In this document: piece after piece, positions 46,814 through 54,532 of the stretch | Position numbering within the stretch: the stretch's first letter is position 1 | How the letters are laid out: the number at the start of each line of letters is the position of its first letter | Assembly: GCA_019828545.1 (NCBI GenBank) | Contig: JACVRA010000095.1 | Location: forward strand, 65,305-129,304 | Direction of reading: 5' to 3' | Source: Paracamarosporium sp. OC-R06-R3 | Taxonomy: Eukaryota; Ascomycota; Dothideomycetes; Pleosporales; Didymosphaeriaceae | Length of the DNA: 64,000 nt | Program-made: the position numbers and the translations under genes | Notes under the pieces: generated by a model | Database searches by the model: none | Seen by the model: the letters and a program-made list of their open reading frames with translations, nothing else | What the model was told of the DNA's origin: nothing

Positions 46814-47117
46814 TGGTTTTTGCAATGCATCGAAATAATTCCAGCGTTTGGGTCAGCGTCAAAAAGTATGTTGTCATAGCACAGTCTATTCGCAGGACGT
46901 CGTTTTATTAAAACAAGATAATTATACACCTTCTGGATGGAGAAAAGTGTGGCCCACCTTCTGTTGTCCAATAACGCACGCTAAAGCGATCTCGTGCGCC
47001 GCAGTCTAGCCACACTATCTACGTTACCCCTCTTTCGGGTGCCAATTCAACCAGAACTTCACAATCTCTTTTTGTGCTTCTGGCCTCCGAGTCTTTCTTC
47101 GGGATTAACTTTTCACG
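46814..47117. other. Intergenic
   Basis: This short gap between two plus-strand genes holds nothing I can name. It should contain the promoter of the DUF3632-like gene. Confidence 0.5.
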
Positions 47118-47999
47118 ATGGCACGGGGAGACGTCTCGCGCAAGCGAGATATAGAAAAAGCGCTATCCGAAACCGACGATGAACCTACTCAAATTGACCG
47201 AATCGCCGAGATTCGCAGGTGGTTCCGCCCAGACAAGGACTCTATCTTTTACTCCGCTGTTCAGGACTACATAAACGATGTTTCCAGCCTGGAGACGACA
47301 ATTTCCAAGATAACACAGCCCATCGATGAAGTTCTGACTGCCGGCAAAAAAGATGGAATCGAGCTGGACGATGTTTGGTATCCCGTCATCCATTCCGCCA
47401 AAAGAATACCATACCATGACGCAGACCGCCACGGAAAACTCGTGGATTTAGTGAAGGCGCTCAAAGAACACCCGGAGCCTCCTTCATCAAAAGAGTACTC
47501 TACCTACAAGATACTTTCCGGCTTGTCGATGTCAGCTCGCGAGGCGTACAACGACATCCCTCGTTACGACCTCGGCGACTTCCCTCAGGAAATCCACGCT
47601 TGGGCCAACTTCAACTATTTTCTCGCGCGCTTGACCGATTCTGGTGTGTTTGAATCATATATGTTTTCCATCTGGGCGATGAGAGAAGCGCTTGAGAAAA
47701 CGTCGAAGCCGCTACACCGATGGTACGATGCGTATGTGCCGGCAGCTGCGGCGTGGGTTTTTGGAGCCGGAAGGAAATTGTATGAGAGGGAAGAAGATTT
47801 AACGCCGAAAGACGAGAACCAAGGTAATCCTGCTAGGGGAGGCGACTTGTGGAAGGGTGGCGCTGTGTACAGTAAGCAGCGGTGGGCATTCTGGAAGAAG
47901 AGGTTTGGGGAGGTTGCCGAGTTTGAGGGAGTCAGCGAGGAGACAAAGAGCGTTGCAAAGGAAGCCGTTGAATCGATGGAAAAGGTGGAAAATTCATGA
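47118..47999 (+). CDS. DUF3632-type fungal protein of unknown function
   Basis: This is a single exon of 293 residues. The sequence is helical and soluble, with no signal peptide or membrane segment. The stretch DWLVDLVKAL-like LVDLVKALKEHPEPP, the aromatic WANFNYFLARLTDSGVF, and ALEKTSKPLHRWYDAYVPAAAAWVFGAGRKLYE fit the pattern of DUF3632, a family found only in fungi and often near allorecognition or metabolite genes. GDLWKGGAVYSKQRWAFWKKRFGEVAE closes the conserved part. No catalytic residues can be pointed out. It lies just downstream of the CHAT gene on the same strand, so a shared role is possible but unproven. Confidence 0.72.
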   Translation: MARGDVSRKRDIEKALSETDDEPTQIDRIAEIRRWFRPDKDSIFYSAVQDYINDVSSLETTISKITQPIDEVLTAGKKDGIELDDVWYPVIHSAKRIPYHDADRHGKLVDLVKALKEHPEPPSSKEYSTYKILSGLSMSAREAYNDIPRYDLGDFPQEIHAWANFNYFLARLTDSGVFESYMFSIWAMREALEKTSKPLHRWYDAYVPAAAAWVFGAGRKLYEREEDLTPKDENQGNPARGGDLWKGGAVYSKQRWAFWKKRFGEVAEFEGVSEETKSVAKEAVESMEKVENS

Positions 48000-48064
48000 A
48001 CCGCCGTCTCTAGGCAGTTCTAGTATAAGGAATCCTATCAGTTAGGCAGACGTACTTGTTTCTC

Positions 48065-48874
48065 TCATAACGCTTCTTCCACCCTCTTCAACCAGTCGCT
48101 CAAAACCCGGTAAAACTCATCCGCTTTTTCATGATGCAACCAATGCCCCGCTCCCTCTATCACAATCACCTCATCCAGATCCTTCGAACCTAGCTCTCTT
48201 TCGTGCTGAGCTCCTGCCTCCTTTGCATACACCCCCAGCCGCGGCAATTTGCTCTTCTTTCTCCGTTCCCAATGTTCCTCCAGAGAACCCCCCAACTGTG
48301 CAGCTAGCGACCCCTCAATACATCCCCGAATAACATGCGGCGGCGTCTCCTGAAGCCGCCGAAGATACCACGTCTTCATCCACTCAGGAGCATTCTCGCC
48401 ATACATAAACGGCCAAAGCTCCAAGTTGACTGCCGTAATGTCACCTCCGGGCGCTTCATACGCGCCCATGAGCTGTGGAAACATATCGTTCATACCGAGG
48501 TAATCCGTGTCAACGATGACGAACGCTTTAAACAGCTCCGGCCGAGCGGTGCTCAGTGCAGACGAGATCATCCCGCCCATAGAGTGCCCCACTAATCTCA
48601 CGTCTTTTTCGTAGCCAAGGTGCTTGAGCAATGCGACAATGTCAGACATGTGATCTTGCAGTATGTAGCCGACATCTGTTGGGGCGCTCGAATGTCCATG
48701 GCCACGGAGATCGGGAACGATGACTCGGTATGTTTGCGCGAGGGGCGCAATGTGGAAGTCCCAGTCGTGAGAGTTGCAGCACCAGCCGTGGAGGAGGAGA
48801 AGTGGCGGGTTAGTTTCGGAGCCGTGTAGGGTATAGAAGAGTCGGAGCGCGGATGTGCGGTTAAGGTAGGGCAT
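48065..48874 (-). CDS. Alpha/beta hydrolase (epoxide hydrolase/esterase-like)
   Basis: This is a single exon of 269 residues, no signal peptide. The alpha/beta hydrolase core shows LLLLHGWCCNSHDW (oxyanion loop HGW), VPDLRGHGHSSAP, and the nucleophile elbow GHSMGG with Ser98. The catalytic His lies in EGAGHWLHHEKAD near residue 248. A Ser nucleophile points to an esterase, lipase or C-C hydrolase rather than an epoxide hydrolase, which would use Asp. A helical cap of about 70 residues follows the elbow. It should be cytosolic. Its gene ends only 65 bp from the end of the DUF3632-like gene, convergently. The substrate is unknown. Confidence 0.88.
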   Translation of the reverse strand: MPYLNRTSALRLFYTLHGSETNPPLLLLHGWCCNSHDWDFHIAPLAQTYRVIVPDLRGHGHSSAPTDVGYILQDHMSDIVALLKHLGYEKDVRLVGHSMGGMISSALSTARPELFKAFVIVDTDYLGMNDMFPQLMGAYEAPGGDITAVNLELWPFMYGENAPEWMKTWYLRRLQETPPHVIRGCIEGSLAAQLGGSLEEHWERRKKSKLPRLGVYAKEAGAQHERELGSKDLDEVIVIEGAGHWLHHEKADEFYRVLSDWLKRVEEAL

Positions 48875-49785
48875 TGTGGAGAGACAGAGGTGCCTTGATA
48901 TTAGGATGGAGGGTGTAAAGCGGGGACAAGCGACATCTTATAGAAACTATCTTCCTGTGAGATTCATGGCGTCTTATTAGGCATCACTTGCTCGCGGGAT
49001 CGCCCGCGCAAGCATTGACTTTCTCGACCTAGGATAATGCACTGCCCAGTCTTAGGTCCGTGGAGGTCCGTGGAGGTCATCGAAATTCGAGAACCCAGTA
49101 CAAGTCGTGCTCTAGGGCTTACTGGTACCGCTCAATTTAGGTCGACGTACCGACCAAGCGCAAAGTTTCGCGAATATCGTTCTCACATCAATACGTCCGA
49201 TTCTCCGAAGACTACGGAGATAACTCAAGGCATATACCTATCATACGTAGATCTTATCTATACTCACTCAATTGGTCGCGAAGTGAAACCTTACCTGCGC
49301 CAAAGAGCGACCGCTACCTACATAATAAACCATGAAATCAGCTTTCGCTAAATCGTTCGATTAGTATTCGTCAATCATCATTTAATAGTTCTATCAACTA
49401 CTATTACTACATCGTGACTGCCAACACCGTCACATAGATGGTGGAAGTGGTACCGAGAAATCGCAACTAAGATCTGCTGCCTAGATGCAGAATATATCTT
49501 CGCGGGCATAGTGTTTGACACTGTTTCATCATCTAATTTCAATTCGAATCCAACATGCTGGGTTGTACGATATCCTCGAACCAATGCCGCTGCCTAGAGC
49601 TCAGCAGTAAGGGCTAACCAGAAAGCGGCAAAAAGCGGCCGCAGCGCAACCTGCATACAGTTTTGTAGTGAAGGCTAACCATAAAGCGGCAATGAATGTA
49701 GAATTGGAGCGAACAAAAAGCTCGCGAACCCCACGAGCAGTAACAAACCCCAGAAACGCATAACTCATCAATCTCTCCGCCCAAC
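48875..49785. other. Intergenic with a decayed direct repeat
   Basis: This is 0.9 kb between two minus-strand genes. No gene is supported. A 26-bp imperfect direct repeat lies at 49606-49692. Confidence 0.5.
49606..49692. repeat. 26-bp imperfect direct repeat, 61-bp period
   Basis: AGTAAGGGCTAACCAGAAAG and its continuation GCGGCAA at 49606-49631 recur with two or three changes at 49667-49692. Between them is another AAAGCGGC. The structure suggests a small tandem duplication or the edge of an old element. Confidence 0.55.
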
Positions 49786-50763
49786 CTAATACCCCGAAAC
49801 ACGCGGAGGAAGCACAGCATGCCTCTTCCTCGCGCGCAACCCCTCCACAATATCATCAACCAGCCTCGCCGTCATCTCCAGCCCAGGATCATGATCAGGA
49901 TTGACCTCGGCAACGCTAAACCCCACGCACAAGTCGCTCCCCAGAAACGTCTTCAACGCCCTCATGCCCTCGTCGTACCCGAGCCCCGTCCAACTCGGCA
50001 CATTGCACAGCGGGAACGCCCCGGGATCAATCGCATCGACATCGAGATGCACGAGGAGATATTCCACACCCTGGTCCTGCATCCATCGTAGCGCCTCCTC
50101 CGCGCACTCCACGGGCCCCTTCTGCACCGCGCGCGCCGTAAAAACGCGCACGTGGTTGTCGAACAAGTACCCCAGGTGTTCTCTCCGGTTAACCTGGGCC
50201 TCCATGTTGAGTCCAAACAGCACCATGTTGCTCGCATCCGCGACACCGGACCCGTCCGGCTTGCAGAAGTGCTTCATCGAGTCCAGCGCGCCCGCCCGCA
50301 GCGTCATGTGCGTCAGCGTCATACCCGCGATGGTGCCGGCCTCCGCGGGCGTGTACAGGTCGCTGTCTGCGTCGAAGTAGATGATGCCTACCTTGCTTGT
50401 CGTGGTGCACAGGTGGTTCCACCACGCGGAGAGGATCGCGGGGCAGTAGAGGCATTCGCCTGAGAGGATGAGCTGGAATGCTGGGGTGGGGTCTTTGGTT
50501 AGCGCGGTGGTGATGGCGGCGTGGACTTGCGAGCATGCTGCTGTGGTGCGGGCTTCGTTGCGGGCGCCGGTGGGGCCGCGGGCTGATGCGCTCCATGTCG
50601 CGGGTGAGGGGAGGGCTTCGTGTTCTTGGACTTGGTAGCCGGCTGTCTTGAGCTTTTCGTAGAGTCCTGCGGTGCGGAAGGCGGAGGGGGCTTTGGATTT
50701 GCCTGCGTGGACGGAGCCGATGTCTGAGGCGATGGAGATGACGTCGATGGCTTTTTGCGCCAT
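49786..50763 (-). CDS. Arginase-fold protein with non-canonical metal site
   Basis: This is a single exon of 325 residues with the ureohydrolase fold. The third metal motif is intact: HLDVDAIDPG with Asp241, Asp243 and Asp246, and the later EVNPDHDPG fits as well. The other motifs differ. Where arginases have GGDH, this has SGEC (101-104), and where they have DAHxD, this has DADSD (131-135). Two His ligands of the binuclear manganese centre are thus replaced by Cys and Asp. The start resembles family members (DVISIASDIGSVHAGKSKAP). Arginases, agmatinases and formiminoglutamases hydrolyse guanidino or amidino groups; this protein may use a different metal or substrate, or be non-catalytic. I believe similar sequences with GEC and DAD motifs exist in other fungi, which would mark a distinct subfamily. 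It should be cytosolic. Confidence 0.85.
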   Translation of the reverse strand: MAQKAIDVISIASDIGSVHAGKSKAPSAFRTAGLYEKLKTAGYQVQEHEALPSPATWSASARGPTGARNEARTTAACSQVHAAITTALTKDPTPAFQLILSGECLYCPAILSAWWNHLCTTTSKVGIIYFDADSDLYTPAEAGTIAGMTLTHMTLRAGALDSMKHFCKPDGSGVADASNMVLFGLNMEAQVNRREHLGYLFDNHVRVFTARAVQKGPVECAEEALRWMQDQGVEYLLVHLDVDAIDPGAFPLCNVPSWTGLGYDEGMRALKTFLGSDLCVGFSVAEVNPDHDPGLEMTARLVDDIVEGLRARKRHAVLPPRVSGY

Positions 50764-51496
50764 GGTGTAATGGGTGGGAGTGCGTGAATCATGGCTTTTG
50801 ATGGGGCTGGAGGAGCATATATGCTTGTGTGGTTGTTGTAGTGAGGGTTGATGGTGGGGTTAGTAAGCGTTCCTTCATCGTGGTGAATAAGCGGAGCTGC
50901 CGCACTGGGCTAGTTGTATGTAGGATGATGCAATTGTGGTATACAGACCAGAAACTCCATGTTTGAGTGAACGGGGGTGTCTTGTTCAGGTTTGGCTTGC
51001 GTGTTCTCCGGATTTTGTCCGGTTCTTCTGGTTGGCCATGTTGTGCACGTGCAATGCGGAAGTTAATTGTCGCTATAGCTGGTCTTAGAATGTTGCCTAG
51101 GGTCATTTCTCTCATTGGAGACTGGTTTTGTAAAATCTTCATTAGAATTGAAACATTTCAGCCTTGTGTTCGGGTCAATAGAGCGGGAGCACGTAAAGCA
51201 AGTGCCGTCAACCTCCCTTTTCCCTTTTGTGATCTCATTCCGTGGTATACTCGTATCTATCCTCACTTACTTCACGGAGCGCAGGAAACAAGGCTATACA
51301 TTGACTTTGTACTAAGAAAGGGTGAGTTGGGAAAGGCGGAAAGATGGATAGTACCTGACATCTCCTTGCTCATCATATACATACACCCAGCCAACATGCA
51401 CAAGCACACCGCGGACTTTCCTAGAGTACCAGAAATCTAGAATATATGTATAGCTAACAACACGTCGTACATCCCTCTCAACCAAAACCACCACAC
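50764..51496. other. Intergenic between two minus-strand genes
   Basis: This is 0.73 kb. A CATATATGC element near 50815-50825 lies about 55 bp before the arginase-like start and may act as its TATA region. No gene is supported. Confidence 0.45.
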
Positions 51497-52522
51497 CTAC
51501 TCATCCTTGACCCCCACCATCTCACAACTCACCTCCCAAAGCCTCTTCTCACTCGTCTCGTCATACGCAGCAGCCGAATACCCCCAGTCCGCAACCCCCT
51601 CGACCGACTTCTCCGCAACATGGCAGTCCTCAAGATACACGCCGCCCTTCCCTTCGAGATCCTTCCCAACCGCAGCCCACACCTGCGTCGCAGCGCCCTG
51701 CCCAGGCGACTTCCAGAACCGCTGCCACTCCTTGTTAGCCAGCCACTGGTCGATCAACTCCTGGGGCAAGAACTGCGCGAGGTTCGTCGCAATAACGCCC
51801 GGCATGACGGAGAAAGCGTGCAGATTCTGCGTGCCGTAGCGCCGCTCGATCTCGTTTGCCATGTGGATGTTCGCGAGCTTGGAGCGGCCGTAGGCTACGC
51901 GCGGGTCGTATATGCCGTCGAGGTTGATGTTGTCGAAGAAGAGGTGCGGGCCGTCGCAGTGCCCGGAGGAACTCACGTTGACGACGCGGCTTGCGAAGGT
52001 GGGGGTTGCAGAGGCAAGCAGGGTTGGGCGTAGCAGCTGGAAGAGCAGGAAGTGCGCGAGATGGTTTACGCCGAACTGCGTTTCGAATCCGTCTTCTGTG
52101 CGGCCTTCGGGCGTCATCATTACGCCGGCGTTGTTGACTAGGATGTTGAGTTTGGGGCTCGCGGAGAGGAAGGCTGCGGCGCCGGCGCGTACGTTCGAGA
52201 GAGAGTTGTTGTCGAGGACGATGAGGTCGAGCTTGCCGGGCTCGAGGTCGTCTTTGAGCGCTTCACGGGCTTTGTCGAGGTTGCGGACTGCGCCGTAGAC
52301 GTGTATGCCGGCTGCTTTGAGGGCGCGTGCGGTTTCGATGCCTATGCCGGAGGAGACGCCCGTGACGAGGGCGACTTTACCGTCGAGCTTGCCGACGAGG
52401 TCCTGGTCTTTGAGGATCTGGAGGGCTGTGGGGCGAGCGTCGCCGGGGCCTTTGAGGTTCTCATGCTTGTGGACTTCTGTGTAGGGCGAGGACAAGTTCA
52501 GGATGTTTTGGGTAGAAGCCAT
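51497..52522 (-). CDS. Short-chain dehydrogenase (retinol dehydrogenase/WWOX-like)
   Basis: This is a single exon of 341 residues. I chose the ATG at 52522 because the protein then begins MASTQNILNLSSPYTEVH, as in related fungal enzymes, and the upstream in-frame part is low-complexity. The cofactor loop is TGVSSGIG (54-61), NNAG is at 130-133, and the catalytic residues are Ser around 185, Tyr211 and Lys215 (YGRSK). The long C-terminus (GGVYLEDCHVAEKSVEGVADWGYSAAAYDE) is typical of the retinol dehydrogenase-like group. Members use NADP(H) on lipids, steroids and xenobiotics. The substrate is not known. Confidence 0.9.
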   Translation of the reverse strand: MASTQNILNLSSPYTEVHKHENLKGPGDARPTALQILKDQDLVGKLDGKVALVTGVSSGIGIETARALKAAGIHVYGAVRNLDKAREALKDDLEPGKLDLIVLDNNSLSNVRAGAAAFLSASPKLNILVNNAGVMMTPEGRTEDGFETQFGVNHLAHFLLFQLLRPTLLASATPTFASRVVNVSSSGHCDGPHLFFDNINLDGIYDPRVAYGRSKLANIHMANEIERRYGTQNLHAFSVMPGVIATNLAQFLPQELIDQWLANKEWQRFWKSPGQGAATQVWAAVGKDLEGKGGVYLEDCHVAEKSVEGVADWGYSAAAYDETSEKRLWEVSCEMVGVKDE

Positions 52523-53193
52523 GTTGATGGGCGTGAGGGAGGGAAAGGCAGATAGGCAAGTGCGATTGAGGAAGGCGCGGATGTGTTGAACGAAGTGGTA
52601 CAGTAGATATTCTGATATCCATGAGTCCAAAGCCGCACCCTTTAAATACCAAACTCTTTCCCATCCCCCTCCCCCCGATGGCTGCAACAGATTGCCCGCC
52701 TCGAGGACTCTGATAACTCATCTTCCCGAAACGGAGAATCCATGGACTGTGCTCTTCCACCCAGACGTCATTTTTGGGAAAGGCTGCGGATGCTCTGGTA
52801 GGCTTACACAGCTGTCAGTGGGGAGTAGTGGATCGGTCGAATGCACCTCAGCTAATTCCGATGAGTTGTGGTTAGCGCTCTTTGGCCTGTCGGGACGATA
52901 GACGGCCGCTGGTGGCCGGGGCTTCAATCCCCCCGATTAGTGAACACAGCACCACGTCCTACTTTGGTACCTTTGCGACACACAAACTTGGTTTAACATG
53001 AACAAAATGGTTAATTGATCAACACGACCAAATTAGGAACAGAATATCGCAAACCAATCCGACCCGAAGCCTCGTCAATTAAAGGTTGTATATCCCCCAA
53101 TGCCTGAACCTACCTACCCTGGGCCTCATAGCTCTTGCCGGGCCTGTCTAAGCGGAGTCGTGCTCCTGGTATCATAGAAAAATGTATGTGCGC
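52523..53193. other. Intergenic between two minus-strand genes
   Basis: This 0.67 kb gap holds the SDR promoter and the 3' end of the coiled-coil gene. No gene is supported. Confidence 0.5.
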
Positions 53194-53805
53194 TCATGCC
53201 TTCTCGCCGTCGTCGGTCAGGGCGGTGGGCGGCCGGTCTACGAAGACGTATTCAGTGCTGTTGTCAGAATGTGTGGGTTCTGACAACGCACCTGGCATGT
53301 TTTGTCTGTTCTCTTTGCCGCGGCGCATGGGCAGAGGGCTGCCGCCGTTCTCCAAACGGGCCTTGTCTTGGGCGGAGAAGGAGCCCTCGACGGGGGTGCG
53401 ACGCTGGCTGTCCTTTCGACGCGGCGGCGAGTTGCGTGCCTGATTGAGGCGCTCCTCGGTCTCGCGGAGCTTTGCCTCGAGCGCCTCGAGCTCCTGCGTG
53501 TGGGTGGTGACGGCTTGCTTCCTGGGAGGGGAGCTGTCAGCGGGCGCGATTGGGGGAGAGGGCGCAGGACACGCACTTCTGATGCACGTTCTTATCGAGC
53601 AGGTCTATGCCGCCGTCGAGCCGGAAGAGGTCGTCGAGCTCTGACATGAAGTTGCGGGCGACGGTCCTGGAGCATGCTGTCAGCTGGGGAGCTCGATGGT
53701 GCTAGGCTAGCGGCGGAGCTCCTACGACTGGGGGCGGTTGTTTGGCTTCCACCCGGCATCAGGGTCCTCGACGGTGATCTGCGGGGAAGCGTGCGTCGAC
53801 GACAT
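53194..53805 (-). CDS. Small coiled-coil protein, conserved in fungi, unknown function
   Basis: Exons are 53805-53726, 53666-53577 and 53521-53194, for 165 residues. The splice chain gives MSSTHASPQITVEDPDAGWK, then TVARNFMSELDDLFRLDGGIDLLDKNVHQK, then KQAVTTHTQELEALEAKLRETEERL, a clear coiled coil, and a charged, Ser/Pro-rich end (SPPRRKDSQRRTP) closing on EYVFVDRPPTALTDDGEKA. The first intron has two possible donors three bases apart (53725 or 53728), both in frame, so a one-residue variant is possible. No transmembrane or signal sequence is seen. I do not know a function. The gene is divergent from a bromodomain gene, with 727 bp between starts. Confidence 0.75.
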
Positions 53806-54532
53806 GGCGGTGGTGGTGGTAGTAGGCGGGAAGATGGCAAGGCGGGAGGCAGAGGCAGAGGTAGAGGCAGATGGAGGGCTGCGAGGCGGCGCGGGCGGAC
53901 GCGAACAGGACTGACTTAGGGGTGTTTCAAGCGGGGAGGCAGCATGATATGGGGTCCTTTGATGAGTCTGGCGGTTGGGTTTGGGGGGTAATATTAGAAA
54001 AAGGAGGCCGCAGCTCTATCCTTTCCCGTTGGGTGCAAGCAGCCAGTCGATCCGCGTTGTGGAGAGGCAGAGGCGGACCGCCCAGCTGCGCGCAGCACAT
54101 GGCTCTGCAGCGGCGACGGCGACGGCACGCCCCCGGATCAAGTGCTCGCCGTCGCCGTCACGGACTGCTGCCATCGCGCGCGTGAGAAGCGCAGCACCGC
54201 CCAGGAGCGCGCCGCCGTCGCCCTTGTCCTTGTCCTTGCTCCAGGCCGCCGGGGGCTCGGCGCACGTGCCCAGCGCACGCCAGATTCGCGTCCGGCCGCA
54301 GAAACAGCAGAACCGCCAGAAACGCACCCCGTCCAAGAGCCCCGTCCAAGAGCCCCGTCCAAGAGCATCATCTTCCATCAGTCCGCGCGGCCTCCATCGC
54401 CCACGCCCTCTGTGCGACGCCCGCGGATGCCCACACGCCCCCCGTGAACTCGCGCCCGCCGTCGCCCTGGCTCCTCTCCCGCCAACCGCCCGTCGTCCGC
54501 GCCCACCAGACCACGCCCACTGGCCCCGGGGG
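53806..54532. other. GC-rich divergent promoter region
   Basis: This is 0.73 kb between two divergent housekeeping-like genes. It is very GC-rich and open in several frames on both strands because it lacks AT-rich stop codons; I do not count these frames as coding. The bromodomain gene frame is open well upstream of 54533, but the sequence there is Arg/Pro/Ser-rich chance translation. Confidence 0.5.

Noticed and set aside
49901..50463. Plus-strand open frames across the arginase-like gene
   Set aside because: They are antisense frames of GC-rich coding sequence with no features of their own.
53293..53326. Possible 34-base intron at the end of the coiled-coil gene
   Set aside because: It is too short for splicing here, and removing it gives an early stop.
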